Shown here: piece by piece, positions 38,178 to 47,896 of the stretch
Layout: each line of letters starts with the position of its first letter
Numbering within the stretch: position 1 is the stretch's first letter
Virus record (IMG/VR): IMGVR_UViG_3300042374_000295
Coordinates: 1 to 64,000 of that record
Length of the DNA stretch: 64,000 bases
Source: a virus
Reading direction: 5' to 3' (one strand)
Notes under the pieces: generated by a model
Databases searched by the model: none
Told to the model about the DNA's origin: nothing
What the model saw: the letters and a program-made list of their open reading frames with translations, nothing else
Position numbers and translations under genes: made by a program

Positions 38178-38639
38178 CTACTTAAATGGTATGTAAGATG
38201 TCTTGCCGCCTGATTTAATAGCCTTTAAAATTTGCTTTCTTTGTTTGCCTGTTGACTCGTATGATACATGAACCCAGTCTGGATTCTTGTCAGTTCCAAA
38301 CTCCCATATCATTTGATCAAACACCAAATTATCTTTAATATAATTAAATATTTGAGCATTGGTTATAGATGTCCCGTCCATGTCGATGTCTATCGCTTCA
38401 CCAGAACAATGCTGGCTTGTCAAACTTCCTCCAATAGCTGTGTTAAGAGCTTTACTTCTGTATCCAGAGCTGATGTGAATAGGTACACCAAAGTGCTCTC
38501 TAATAGGCTCAAATACTTTTTCGGCTAATAGCTTAAAGTTTTCTAAGTGCTCTGGTGTAGGCATATTGCTAATACCTTTGCGTTTAGCAGTTTCACTTCT
38601 TGTTACTTCTGCCAATAATAAATGTTTTGATATTTGCAT
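38178..38639 (-). CDS. Second endolysin-type peptidase (M15A-like)
   Basis: The 153-residue protein has the M15A pattern: VPIHISSGYRSKALNTAIGG, SQHCSGEAIDID (His and Asp zinc ligands) and PDWVHVSYES (third ligand). The family includes DD-carboxypeptidase/endopeptidase domains cutting peptidoglycan cross-links. The motifs differ from the M15 enzyme at 4858-5349, so the phage has two different wall peptidases. No signal peptide is present. It lies between two holin-like genes. Confidence 0.85.
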   Translation of the reverse strand: MQISKHLLLAEVTRSETAKRKGISNMPTPEHLENFKLLAEKVFEPIREHFGVPIHISSGYRSKALNTAIGGSLTSQHCSGEAIDIDMDGTSITNAQIFNYIKDNLVFDQMIWEFGTDKNPDWVHVSYESTGKQRKQILKAIKSGGKTSYIPFK

Positions 38640-38640
38640 A

Positions 38641-38904
38641 TTAATTTTCTTCAGATTTTGAATTTTCGTTTTTGTTTTTAAGATTTATCCATTTGTCAAC
38701 TGACGCTATGCCAAATGAGCCCAAAATAATGACCATAAAGCCATCAAAAATAAACTCATTAATTATTAAGGCATTACCCATGTATCCTGTAACCAGATCT
38801 ACAATGAGGGCAATTGCCAGCATGAAAAAGGCTATAAATCCTACAACTGCTTTCTCGTTGATCGAGTTCTTGTCGTCAAATAGTGATTTGAAAAAATTTT
38901 TCAT
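38641..38904 (-). CDS. Holin-like protein (two membrane segments)
   Basis: The 87-residue protein has a charged N-terminus (MKNFFKSLFDDKNSINEK), hydrophobic segments at about 19-39 and 47-66, and a hydrophilic tail (NLKNKNENSKSEEN). This is a typical small-holin layout. The endolysin-type peptidase gene begins 2 bp after its stop. Confidence 0.72.
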   Translation of the reverse strand: MKNFFKSLFDDKNSINEKAVVGFIAFFMLAIALIVDLVTGYMGNALIINEFIFDGFMVIILGSFGIASVDKWINLKNKNENSKSEEN

Positions 38905-38942
38905 AATTTATATTTTTTATATGTTTAGAGTGTGTATTTTGT

Positions 38943-39119
38943 TTAGCCATTCTTTGACTTTAAGTAGTAGTATCTTATTGCAAAGGCACCTGATACAATT
39001 GCAATTAGTCCAGCGAGTAAACTCACGATAGGTTGCATAAGTGAAGAGTAGTGGGCAATAGTGCCGAGAAAACTTGTGGTAAGGAGTAGGTCAGCTATAT
39101 TGTCGTTCATGTGTTTCAT
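38943..39119 (-). CDS. Small membrane protein
   Basis: ATG 39119 overlaps the preceding TGA and gives 58 residues (MKHMNDNIADLLLTTSFLGT). There is one clear hydrophobic helix (about 30-51, VSLLAGLIAIVSGAFAIRYY) and a weaker one before it. It could be a holin or antiholin partner of the second lysis cassette. Confidence 0.65.
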   Translation of the reverse strand: MKHMNDNIADLLLTTSFLGTIAHYSSLMQPIVSLLAGLIAIVSGAFAIRYYYLKSKNG

Positions 39120-39484
39120 ATGGTATCGGGTATTATGCAGTAAGGCGAGTCGGGAAACTTGTCGCAAAAGGTTTTCAAGTATAAACTTTCATCCCCTGAA
39201 AAGGTATGCACTCCGCAAGGATTAGGGTAAACTTCAAAAGGTTTAAACTCAATCGGTGGTTCGGTGTAGAATAGAATATCAACCGCCCATTTGTCGGATT
39301 GCTTAGTGCAAACGGGTTTGTCATCCACTTGCCCCCACTCTAAACAAATAAAGCCAATTTCAACTACTGCACAATCTTTGTAAGTTGTTATATCGCCTTC
39401 AGGTGTAGTGCTTGTTTGCTCTATTAGTTTTTTAAGGTTTGCCCATTCGCTTGGCAAAAACTCATATTTTAAAAAGGTATTCAT
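39116..39484 (-). CDS. Hypothetical protein next to the adhesin
   Basis: A 122-residue protein, MNTFLKYEFLPSEWANLKKL, with six Cys and no signal peptide. It overlaps the adhesin-like gene stop by 1 bp (TAATG) and the membrane-protein gene (ATGA). Genes in this position often encode fibre chaperones or caps, but there is no direct evidence. Confidence 0.65.
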   Translation of the reverse strand: MNTFLKYEFLPSEWANLKKLIEQTSTTPEGDITTYKDCAVVEIGFICLEWGQVDDKPVCTKQSDKWAVDILFYTEPPIEFKPFEVYPNPCGVHTFSGDESLYLKTFCDKFPDSPYCIIPDTI

Positions 39485-41247
39485 TATAATGTAGTGATTA
39501 AAGCCAATTCTGAATTTGTTAATCTTGTAGGAAATAAAATGGCTTGGTTTATTTGAATTAAACTTAAAATATAAGAAGCATTATTCGCTGAATCAAAATC
39601 TACTCTTGATAAAGTAGTTCCACTAAATGTAGTTCCCGAAACATCCGTACCCACCAAAGAGCCATTAACATACATTGCAAAATCATTTGTTTTATACGCA
39701 AATGCTAATTTATATCTTTGCCCTACTACGCCTCCAGTATATGTTATTTCCGCTTGTGTCGAACCATTATACAACCATCCCCTAATATTACCATTTGATA
39801 AAATTCTTATTGTAATAAATTGACTTCCTGACCCATTATTTACACTTAATGCTGTGCCGTTATCTTGAAAACCATTGCAAACAAAATCAGTAAAAAGCAC
39901 TCCTTCCGTTTGCCCTATCAAACTACTTATACCCGTCTTGCTACAAGCATCAGCTATTCTTGTTGCACTTGCAGATGTTGTTGGGATGTAAGATGAAGCG
40001 TAAGTCCCTGCTTCGAGTTGTGCGCCCCATAAATAAATACCCGATGTTCCATTTCCTAAGAATGAAGAAACTCCATCTGTTTGAGCAACACCAAAACCGA
40101 TACCAAAATTAGCAGTAACCGATGTTGCTGTTACAGAACATTTATACCATCCATTGCCGTAAGAAGTTATAGTTGCAGTTCTTCCTACTCCAATACTTGT
40201 TATAGTTCCATTATTTAAATCAAAAAAAGTTTCAACAGTTGTCCCTGATATTGACTCTCTATAATAAAAGAAATTATATTCTCCTTTTTTAGCAAAAATA
40301 GATAGTGTATTTGATGTTAAAGCAACACCCGTAAAAACACTTATATTTATTCTATGTAAATTTGTAGTTGCATCTGCTATTAATTTATCAGCATTTACAG
40401 TCCCATCAGGACTAGTTAAAGAATTTGCTGTTATTGTAGAATTTAATTTAGGCCAATAAGCATTATCAAACTGCTCACTATACAAAGCCAAATTAGTTCT
40501 CTGAGGCTCTAAAAGTAAACTTGGACATCCACCACCACCATTTTGATAAGTTAGTCTTGGTACATTTAATCGGTCAGTAGTGGGGAAATAAGGTTTAGCA
40601 GTTGAGCCAGTGTCTAATTGTGCGCCCCAAATAAATATACCACTACCTATTGTCCCAGTATATGTTTCAACATTGTTATTTGTACAAGGCATAACTGAAT
40701 AAAAAGAAGAGGCAGATAAATTACTTGTATTGTTAATTATACAACGATACCACCCATTGCCCACATTTTCAATGCTTGGAGTTCCAGTTGTATTATTTGT
40801 TCCAATAGTACCATTTGCTAAATTAAACCAAACACTTTGATTCCCCCCGTGAATTGCGTTTACTTTTATCCAATCTCTTTCTCCTTTTTTTGCATAAATT
40901 GAATGAGAATATTTAAATCCAGTTGTTATTCCTTTATAGACACCATAAGTCACTAAAGTACCATTTTCCACAATTTTAGAACCAGTTGTTGTTCCGTTAG
41001 GTGCTACAGTAGTATTTGCAGTAATTGTAACTCCTGAATATATCCAAGAAGCAGCTGTAAATTCACTAAAAGTTAACAAATTCCAAGGCGTAACCTCCAC
41101 CAAACCATCGCTATTAATTCTTGTTCCATCGGATGCCCTTGTAAATGACAAATCGCCACTTCCGTTGCTTGGGATAACCGAATAAACTGTGTCTTCCTTA
41201 TATCCGCTTGGAATAAGAACCAAACTTGCTTGTTCTAATAGTGTCAT
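39484..41247 (-). CDS. Adhesin-like fibre with carbohydrate-binding modules
   Basis: The 587-residue protein starts with LSFTRASDGTRINSDGLVEV, a common opening of phage and prophage surface-binding proteins. Two repeats with the pattern NLL/NLALYSEQF...W...ITANT..APDGT...K follow (about 55-215 and 252-415); each is probably a beta-sandwich ending in YLWGAQLEAG-like text. The C-terminal part (about 445-587) resembles a LamG/concanavalin-like domain (GQRYKLAFAYKTNDFAMYVN). A receptor- or glycan-binding role is likely. Confidence 0.75.
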   Translation of the reverse strand: MTLLEQASLVLIPSGYKEDTVYSVIPSNGSGDLSFTRASDGTRINSDGLVEVTPWNLLTFSEFTAASWIYSGVTITANTTVAPNGTTTGSKIVENGTLVTYGVYKGITTGFKYSHSIYAKKGERDWIKVNAIHGGNQSVWFNLANGTIGTNNTTGTPSIENVGNGWYRCIINNTSNLSASSFYSVMPCTNNNVETYTGTIGSGIFIWGAQLDTGSTAKPYFPTTDRLNVPRLTYQNGGGGCPSLLLEPQRTNLALYSEQFDNAYWPKLNSTITANSLTSPDGTVNADKLIADATTNLHRINISVFTGVALTSNTLSIFAKKGEYNFFYYRESISGTTVETFFDLNNGTITSIGVGRTATITSYGNGWYKCSVTATSVTANFGIGFGVAQTDGVSSFLGNGTSGIYLWGAQLEAGTYASSYIPTTSASATRIADACSKTGISSLIGQTEGVLFTDFVCNGFQDNGTALSVNNGSGSQFITIRILSNGNIRGWLYNGSTQAEITYTGGVVGQRYKLAFAYKTNDFAMYVNGSLVGTDVSGTTFSGTTLSRVDFDSANNASYILSLIQINQAILFPTRLTNSELALITTL

Positions 41248-41414
41248 GTTAGTGCCCTTAATTTATTTTTTAAACATTCAGCCCCTTCATAGTAGCCACC
41301 ATCAGCAGTAACACGGGTAAGGTATGCCTGTGTAATAATACTTGCGTAGAAGAACAGGTTTCCTATCCCTACACCTAAGCCCAGCCCCAAGCCTCGATTT
41401 TGCGTCCGTGACAT
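41244..41414 (-). CDS. Small hydrophobic-Gly-rich protein (56 residues)
   Basis: The frame MSRTQNRGLGLGLGVGIGNL fits exactly between its neighbours, overlapping the upstream stop (TAATG) and the downstream ATG (ATGA). Its second half (AYLTRVTADGGYYEGAECLK) resembles short proteins that I associate with virion genes of Bacteroidota phages. Function unknown. Confidence 0.68.
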   Translation of the reverse strand: MSRTQNRGLGLGLGVGIGNLFFYASIITQAYLTRVTADGGYYEGAECLKNKLRALT

Positions 41415-41938
41415 TATATTGCACTGTATAGGATTGCGGTGCCGCTTGTTACCTTAATTGTGCTCCAGCTTCCGTAGACTGTGTCTCCCTGGAAGATTGC
41501 AGCTGAGAATGCTGAGATGTTGTTGGCGCTAACGCCTGATCCCAACTGAACGCTCACAGCTGTGTCTAGCTGGACGTTTGTTAGTGCGTGTATTCCTGTA
41601 AACTTACCCGTGTAGGTAGTTCCAGCAATCGCGTTAACTGGCGTACCAGAGAACTTGTCAGGGGTTAACACAAGTCTTTCAACTAGGTCCGCCTTGATGC
41701 TGTTTGTGTATGTTCCGCTGTTAGACACGTCAAGTCCGTTGATGGACAGTAACGGTCCAACTGCACTTTTGCCCCAGTTGCTTGTAAACTTGAATCCTTT
41801 GTTGCCTACGCTAAGCAAAACCCAATCAGCTCCGTAAGAGACTGTTGCGCCTGCCCAGTTTGCTATTATAGTGGGTTGAGTAGAGTTATCCCCTTGGATA
41901 ATTAGTTCATTTGAGTACCCTTTAGTTATGCTTGCCAT
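41414..41938 (-). CDS. Putative virion protein with late promoter
   Basis: The 174-residue protein (MASITKGYSNELIIQGDNST) is rich in Ser, Thr, Ala and Gly with a beta pattern (GADWVLLSVGNKGFKFTSNW) typical of small capsid or tail proteins. A late-type promoter lies 21 bp upstream. It heads the unit that includes the adhesin. A decoration or fibre-base role is inferred. Confidence 0.65.
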   Translation of the reverse strand: MASITKGYSNELIIQGDNSTQPTIIANWAGATVSYGADWVLLSVGNKGFKFTSNWGKSAVGPLLSINGLDVSNSGTYTNSIKADLVERLVLTPDKFSGTPVNAIAGTTYTGKFTGIHALTNVQLDTAVSVQLGSGVSANNISAFSAAIFQGDTVYGSWSTIKVTSGTAILYSAI

Positions 41939-41958
41939 TGCCTTTTATTTAATTAAGG

Positions 41959-41989
41959 CAAATTTAGAGATTTATTTTTTATGTTGTTA
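41959..41989 (-). promoter_or_regulatory. Late-type promoter
   Basis: On the minus strand TAACAAC (41983-41989) is followed after exactly 16 bp by TAAATTTG (41959-41966). The ATG at 41938 is 21 bp beyond. Confidence 0.75.
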
Positions 41990-41993
41990 GTTA

Positions 41994-43733
41994 TTATGCT
42001 AACTTCTGCAACTCTTCTGTGAGGAGCGCCCTGTCTTGGTCTAGCTTGCTCCATCCATTCTCGTACACCTCATCCATGGCATAACCCTTAGAGAAATGCT
42101 TGTGAACTATGGTGGCAGTTGGGTGGAAGTATGCAGCGTTCAGGTCGTTAGCCTTCCTCCACAATAAATTATCGACACCCACATGGTGGAATCTTGTGTC
42201 GAATATCTCCCCTCCAATTCTTTCTATGAAGTCCCTCTTGATCATGAAGTGGGTGCACTGATTTCCTCCGTCTGGAAGGATGTTGCCCTCATTGAATGCT
42301 ACTAGTTCGTACCTTGACTGCACAGCCTTTATGAACGCGTCCTGGCTGAACTCAACGTCATCAGCAGCGTACACAATGTAGTAACCGTTTGTGTCAGCTA
42401 CACCCTTTGCAACCTTAACTGGAACCGTGTCGCTACCCTCAACTATCTTAATGTCTATTAGCTCCTGTGGATAGTTTTGCGTTTCAATAGATTTGATACA
42501 CCTGTCCAATCCTTCAGCCCTTGTACCATCAACGTGAGGTATGATTACTGATATTGTTGGTAGCTGTTTGTAGTACCTTAGGTGGTTTAGGTATGTTGTG
42601 TTGTCCGGCCTGAAGTAGAGTGCGTGTGTGATGGATTGGTACGCCTGAGCAACGTCTCCTAGATATCCATATGCCAGGTACATTATTCTGTATGGCTCAT
42701 CCTCGTAGTGAGAGTTGTGGTTGGCGTAGTAGTTGTTCATCTTAACCTTCCTGGCCGCCTCTGCGAAGCATATAGCCGCCTGGTAGTTTTTTTTGCCTAA
42801 ATAGAACTGTGCAAGTTTAATTAGCGCCTCGTTCCTTCCAGAGTCAATAGTGAACGCTTCTAAATAATAATAGGCGCATATCTCCTCTTCACCTAAATAC
42901 TGGGCGCAGTCTGCTAAGTATATGTATGATTGAGCCTTTTCTGCCGGCCACCTGTCCATCTTGATGTGTCTGTGAAACTCCATGTACGCAGACCTGAACC
43001 TGCTTGTCCACATCAACTCCCTTGCTAGGTAGTGTGAGTGCCTGTCGTTGTCTATGTCCATATAACAGTCATAGGCTAGACCTATGATGTACCTTCCCCT
43101 CGTCTCCTTGCCTGGCTCCTGCCAGTGCTCTAGTTTGACAACATCTTCGGACATTGTAACTGTCTTCACGTCTACGTCACCTATCTTTTGTAGTACCTCG
43201 TGTATGATTCCCTTCCAAGTTAATTTAGTTCTGTTAAACGCTTTTGACTGCTTGAACCGCATAGACGGAGTGCCATCTGGGTTGTGTGCATAAATGAACA
43301 TATACTCCAGCTGGCCTGCACCCTCTGAAATGGCTTTGTCAATCTCGTCTATGTTAAAAATAGTGTACGCCTCGTCACAGTCTAGGCTTATAATAAAGTC
43401 ATTGGACGCGTAACTTGTGGCAAGGTTTCTTGCAAAAGAAAAGTCAAATATGCTTTCCCCGTTAGAGTCCATGATGGGCGCGTCTGACTTGTGGACAAAC
43501 TTTTCATTTATCTTGTCACACGTCTCAGGAGGTACAGGTATCATTGCATTTATGTCAACAACCCTGCACCCAAAAGACAATGCAATTTCTTTGGTCTTGT
43601 CTGTAGATCCTGTGTCTCCTACAATAATCTCTCCCCCTCTGTCTATAAACTCTTTTAGTGAATCTAGGCAGATGGGGAGTGTGTTCTCCTCGTTCTTTGC
43701 GATTAATACAATGCTAAATAATGGCTTACTCAT
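41994..43733 (-). CDS. Double-domain glycosyltransferase (GT2) with TPR-like linker
   Basis: The 579-residue protein begins with a GT-A glycosyltransferase domain: LFSIVLIAKNEENTLPICLD, IIVGDTGSTDKT and a SLDCDEAY region holding the metal-binding Asp. Residues about 230-390 are helical with TPR-like repeats (AQSYIYLADCAQYLGEEEIC). A second GT2-like domain starts near 395 (PTISVIIPHVDGTRAEGLDR, then YYIVYAADDVEFSQ). It has its own TTTGCAT-type promoter within the late block. Possible substrates are fibre proteins, host glycans or teichoic/LPS-type polymers; none is shown. Confidence 0.82.
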   Translation of the reverse strand: MSKPLFSIVLIAKNEENTLPICLDSLKEFIDRGGEIIVGDTGSTDKTKEIALSFGCRVVDINAMIPVPPETCDKINEKFVHKSDAPIMDSNGESIFDFSFARNLATSYASNDFIISLDCDEAYTIFNIDEIDKAISEGAGQLEYMFIYAHNPDGTPSMRFKQSKAFNRTKLTWKGIIHEVLQKIGDVDVKTVTMSEDVVKLEHWQEPGKETRGRYIIGLAYDCYMDIDNDRHSHYLARELMWTSRFRSAYMEFHRHIKMDRWPAEKAQSYIYLADCAQYLGEEEICAYYYLEAFTIDSGRNEALIKLAQFYLGKKNYQAAICFAEAARKVKMNNYYANHNSHYEDEPYRIMYLAYGYLGDVAQAYQSITHALYFRPDNTTYLNHLRYYKQLPTISVIIPHVDGTRAEGLDRCIKSIETQNYPQELIDIKIVEGSDTVPVKVAKGVADTNGYYIVYAADDVEFSQDAFIKAVQSRYELVAFNEGNILPDGGNQCTHFMIKRDFIERIGGEIFDTRFHHVGVDNLLWRKANDLNAAYFHPTATIVHKHFSKGYAMDEVYENGWSKLDQDRALLTEELQKLA

Positions 43734-43737
43734 ACCA

Positions 43738-43768
43738 CAAAGATATGAGTAATTATTTACTATGCAAA
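43738..43768 (-). promoter_or_regulatory. TTTGCAT-type promoter of the glycosyltransferase gene
   Basis: On the minus strand TTTGCATAGTAA (-33 box 43762-43768) is followed after 16 bp by TATCTTTG (43738-43745). The ATG at 43733 is 5 bp beyond, so the mRNA is probably leaderless. Confidence 0.8.
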
Positions 43769-43774
43769 TTATTA

Positions 43775-44128
43775 TTACGCCTGTGTGGTGGTTATGATCT
43801 CTATGTTGGTAGGCCCGTACACCTTGCCTAGCTCTTCAGCTACTGCACCAATCAATAAAGTTTCTGCGGTTTCTGTTTGGTAAGCCTCAAGGGACAGTTC
43901 TAGCGAAGTAAGTGTGGTTGGGAAGTCTGCAATGCCCATGATAGGGGCCTTGCCTTCTGCCATAGCCTCTATGGACGCATAGACAAATACTGCTATTTGT
44001 GATGGTATGCCTGCCTCGGTGGTGTTTTTAACGTCTGCATAACCCTCTGCGATGATTACTGCTGAACCACTTGGAATTTGGATTCCACTGGTTAAATTTA
44101 CTTCTGTGTTTATTTTTATATATTTCAT
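43775..44128 (-). CDS. Hypothetical protein downstream of the collagen-like fibre
   Basis: The 117-residue protein (MKYIKINTEVNLTSGIQIPS) has an N-terminal beta part (GSAVIIAEGYADV) and an acidic C-terminus. It follows the large fibre gene by 14 bp and may be a fibre tip, cap or chaperone; this is based on position. A similar beta-type N-terminus is common in phage fibre-associated proteins. Confidence 0.65.
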   Translation of the reverse strand: MKYIKINTEVNLTSGIQIPSGSAVIIAEGYADVKNTTEAGIPSQIAVFVYASIEAMAEGKAPIMGIADFPTTLTSLELSLEAYQTETAETLLIGAVAEELGKVYGPTNIEIITTTQA

Positions 44129-44141
44129 ATTATTATTTATT

Positions 44142-47100
44142 TTACATTGGACTATGGTTTATTTTTACCCAAGCACCTGCTTGGTATACACACAGATGGT
44201 CTATAGTAGTATTGTACACCATTAATCCATTAGGTGGTGTTACTATTGCTAAAACTTGTGCATTGGTCATTCTTGGTGGCAAAAAACCTTGTGTAGTTGA
44301 TTCTACCGTTAACTTAGAACTTGCAATATCTGATGTAGCTCCTATTACTACATTCCCTGTTTTTCTTTTAATAAATAAAGGAGTGCTTGTCAAAGAGCCT
44401 GCATCACTGTAAGCTCGTATTGCAAAATCACTTCCTTCATCAAGGCCACTTTCAGCAGTGTTATTGACATATAACCCAAACCTTTGCAATCCATTTGAAC
44501 GATAAGTAATAATTTTACTTTGTCCTGCATCACCATCCATTAGCATACGAGTGGTACTTGCGGCTGATTTTAAATGCAAAATGCCTAAAGGAGCATTCGT
44601 ACCAATACCTAGCCTATTATTAGTATCGTCCCAAAAAAGATTTGCAGCATCTGAAGCAAATGCGGTTCCATCAGAAAACTGAATAGCACCTGCCACACCA
44701 CTTGCAGATGCTCCACCTACAGCTGTCCACGCAGTGCCATTGTACTGATAGAATAATAATAAAGTAGTATCGTACACTATCAAACCTGTTGCTGGTGTTA
44801 CAATTGCATTTCTTTGTGTGGTGGTCATTCTTGGTGGAAGGAAGCCACGAGTTGTACTATCAATTTGTAATTGAGATGATGAATTTACTGTTTGAGAATT
44901 GATATAAGTTTGCCCTTCATTATTGACTACAAACATTGAGGTATGTGTACCACTTACATCTGTTGCTGAATTAATACCAGCATCAATTAATAATTTTACA
45001 CCTATTGGGGATAAAGATTGTTGGTATGGGCTTATCCATAACTGCCTAAAACCACCAGCATTACCTGCCGTTTGATTAACAGTTGATGCTATTAATACAG
45101 ATGCACCTATCCTATCACCATTACCTATTGTTCCTAAAAAACCATAACCCGAAGCAACAGTACCACTTGCTGCTGTGATTGTTGAGTTAAATAGTATTTT
45201 ACCACTTCTCGGATTTATAGCACCTAATAATGAAACTGAATTGCCAAAAGCAGATAAAGACATAGAACCTCCAGATGCATAAGTGCCTCCAGTTTCTAAA
45301 GCTATGTTGTAAACACCTCCATTAAAAAAATGTCTTGCTCTTAAGAAATTAATTTGGCTATCTGTTCTAAATAAAGCAATACCATTAACAGAATCTAAAC
45401 TACCCAAAGTTATAGGATTCGTAGCGGTATTAGTACCTATATTAGCACCAAAAATAGTATTACCATCATCTGCTACTTTTAATAAATCCGTACCAGCACC
45501 ATTTTGAACTAATAAAGATGTAGTAGCTGATGTAGTACCACTACCTTTTACTTGTAGTTTTGCGTTTGGAGTTGTTGTTCCTATACCTAAAGCGCCTGAC
45601 GTTATATAAGAATCTCCATTCCCTTGTATTAAATTTTTAATAGCACCGCTTCCATCATAAAAAAGTATTCTTGAAGAACTTGATGCACCGCCTTGGTCAA
45701 TCGAACAAGCCCCCGCATTTCCAATTCCACTTGGGGAAAAATGAGAACTTCCCGCTATAACAAGCCTATGACCACCTATTCCGCCCGTTTCAACGCCAAC
45801 TAAAAACCTTGCAGTTGCTCCCGATATTCTTGTAGTTCCCCCATTCTCAACTTGTAAAAGCATTCTTGCAACGTCCGATTCAACCCTTAATGCTAAATCT
45901 GTATTTAATGAACTAATTCCTTTTATGTGTAAACTTCCCGTAGGCGTTGCAGTCCCTATACCTACGTTACCATTACCTAAAACAGACAGTCTATCACCCC
46001 CAACTAATGTATAGGTCAACGCTGATGCTGTTGTAGAAAATGCTACAGTTACAGTTAAGCTTGTGTTACTAGCAATAGTAGCAATAGTTCTAACTGTCTC
46101 CCCTGACACTGTTATCGTGTCGCCTACCTTAAATGTGTTTATAAAGGTAGTACTTGTTCCTGTAAGGGTTATTGTTCCGTTTGTGGCAACTGTTCCTGTG
46201 CCTGCTGTTCCTTGAGATACTTGTAAAGTAGTTGTTGGAGCTGTTGTGCCGATACCCACGTTGCCTAATGAGGTAATACGCATTCTTTCTATTCCATTAG
46301 TACAAATTCCTGTATTACCACCTGAAGGAAAATACAAACCATTACCCCCACCTTGACCAGCACCTTGATATGCTACATCGTTTGGAGAACTTGGCTGTGC
46401 TGCTCTAAATGTAGATGCTGCCATTGAAGCATTTATAACCATATTACCATTACCATCTATGTAACATTTATCTACACCCGCACTTCGCCAAGTTTGTATT
46501 CTTTGAACATATGAACCATTCCATCCACTCTGATTATTTACTATTAATGGTGCTGTATTTGTAGCAAAATTTCCAAATATTACTGTGCTACCATCATCAG
46601 TAGTAGTAATTGAATTATTTCCACTGCTATTCTGAACCAACAAAGATGTTGTAGCTGATGTAGCTCCACTTCCTTTAACGTGTAGTCTTGCACTTGGTGT
46701 TGTTGTTCCTATACCTACACTTCCGCTTGTATTAATATGTAACCAAGTCCTTCCTCCATTAAATGTTTGTATAGCGAAAGGTTTTACACTATCATAACTT
46801 CTACCGTTTCCTGTGTAAATTGCATTTGTGCCACCTGAGTTTAAATCAAAACCTGAACTTTGCCCACCTGCTGTAACACCAGAAAAAAATCCTTGTCCTG
46901 CTACAACTGCTCCTTCGCCCATCCAGCTTGCTAATCCAAACCCAACGCCAACAGACAATCTTTTTAAAAACCCATCCCCTGTACCATTAACGCTCATTAG
47001 TAAAGTATCAGCACTATTTCTAACTCTAAAAGCTATATCAGAAAATAATGCCCCTTGTGATTTTACATCAAGACTTGCTGATGGTACATTAGTCCCTACA

Positions 47101-47885
47101 CCTAATCTCTTATTAGTGTTATCCCAAAAGAAATTACTTGCATCTGATGAAAATGCAGAACCATCAGAAAATTGAATAGCACCACTTATCCCACTTGGTG
47201 ATACAGCAGGCCCAGTCGGACCAGTTGGACCTTGAATGCCTTGGGGGCCAGTGTAGCCAGTCGGTCCAGTTGGGCCAGGGACTGTTGACACAGGACCTGT
47301 GTAGCCTGTAGGGCCAGTTGGGCCAGTATAACCTGTTGGGCCTGTAACGGTAGACGCGGCACCTACTGGACCTGTATATCCAGTCGGGCCAGTTGGACCT
47401 ATTGGTCCTCCGCTTGGACCTGTCCAGCCAGTCGGTCCAGTTGGGCCAGGAACCGTTGATACAGGGCCTGTGTAGCCTGTAGGTCCTGTTGGGCCTTGAG
47501 CCCCAGGGGATCCTACGGTCATAAACTGACCAGATGCATCGTATCTAGCCATACCATTACCACTGTATATCAATGACTCCCCAATGTCTAGCAGGATTGC
47601 GGTTGATATAATTGACAGTGGTGTGGTTCCTGCCACCTTTGCTAGTTGTACATTGTTAGCAGCCACACCGTTATTAACTATTGTAACGTCTGTTACGTTT
47701 ATGAACGCGGTTGGTGTGTCGTTTATAACAATGTCGGTGTTGCCTGCGGTTATAATAGTCCCCACAGTAGAGTTGTTGTATGTCTCCCCCCTGAACACAT
47801 AGTTGTATACCACCGTGTAGTTTATAGGTTCTGTGTTTGATGTTGTTATCCGTAAGGACTCAATTGGTGCGTTTAGTCTAATCAT
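44142..47885 (-). CDS. Large tail fibre with collagen-like stretch
   Basis: The 1247-residue fibre protein has three visible parts. Residues 1-120 form a beta-rich attachment domain. Residues about 126-228 are collagen-like Gly-x-y repeats (mostly [11 protein letters not shown]). The long remainder has recurring [19 protein letters not shown]-like segments, a repeat frequent in phage fibre shafts and intramolecular-chaperone-containing fibres. Two LPPRMTT/LPPRMTN segments near the C-terminus occur in duplicated end domains. It lies 11 bp after the ejection-type gene. Host attachment is likely. Confidence 0.82.
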   Translation of the reverse strand: MIRLNAPIESLRITTSNTEPINYTVVYNYVFRGETYNNSTVGTIITAGNTDIVINDTPTAFINVTDVTIVNNGVAANNVQLAKVAGTTPLSIISTAILLDIGESLIYSGNGMARYDASGQFMTVGSPGAQGPTGPTGYTGPVSTVPGPTGPTGWTGPSGGPIGPTGPTGYTGPVGAASTVTGPTGYTGPTGPTGYTGPVSTVPGPTGPTGYTGPQGIQGPTGPTGPAVSPSGISGAIQFSDGSAFSSDASNFFWDNTNKRLGVGTNVPSASLDVKSQGALFSDIAFRVRNSADTLLMSVNGTGDGFLKRLSVGVGFGLASWMGEGAVVAGQGFFSGVTAGGQSSGFDLNSGGTNAIYTGNGRSYDSVKPFAIQTFNGGRTWLHINTSGSVGIGTTTPSARLHVKGSGATSATTSLLVQNSSGNNSITTTDDGSTVIFGNFATNTAPLIVNNQSGWNGSYVQRIQTWRSAGVDKCYIDGNGNMVINASMAASTFRAAQPSSPNDVAYQGAGQGGGNGLYFPSGGNTGICTNGIERMRITSLGNVGIGTTAPTTTLQVSQGTAGTGTVATNGTITLTGTSTTFINTFKVGDTITVSGETVRTIATIASNTSLTVTVAFSTTASALTYTLVGGDRLSVLGNGNVGIGTATPTGSLHIKGISSLNTDLALRVESDVARMLLQVENGGTTRISGATARFLVGVETGGIGGHRLVIAGSSHFSPSGIGNAGACSIDQGGASSSSRILFYDGSGAIKNLIQGNGDSYITSGALGIGTTTPNAKLQVKGSGTTSATTSLLVQNGAGTDLLKVADDGNTIFGANIGTNTATNPITLGSLDSVNGIALFRTDSQINFLRARHFFNGGVYNIALETGGTYASGGSMSLSAFGNSVSLLGAINPRSGKILFNSTITAASGTVASGYGFLGTIGNGDRIGASVLIASTVNQTAGNAGGFRQLWISPYQQSLSPIGVKLLIDAGINSATDVSGTHTSMFVVNNEGQTYINSQTVNSSSQLQIDSTTRGFLPPRMTTTQRNAIVTPATGLIVYDTTLLLFYQYNGTAWTAVGGASASGVAGAIQFSDGTAFASDAANLFWDDTNNRLGIGTNAPLGILHLKSAASTTRMLMDGDAGQSKIITYRSNGLQRFGLYVNNTAESGLDEGSDFAIRAYSDAGSLTSTPLFIKRKTGNVVIGATSDIASSKLTVESTTQGFLPPRMTNAQVLAIVTPPNGLMVYNTTIDHLCVYQAGAWVKINHSPM

Positions 47886-47896
47886 TTTTTAATATT

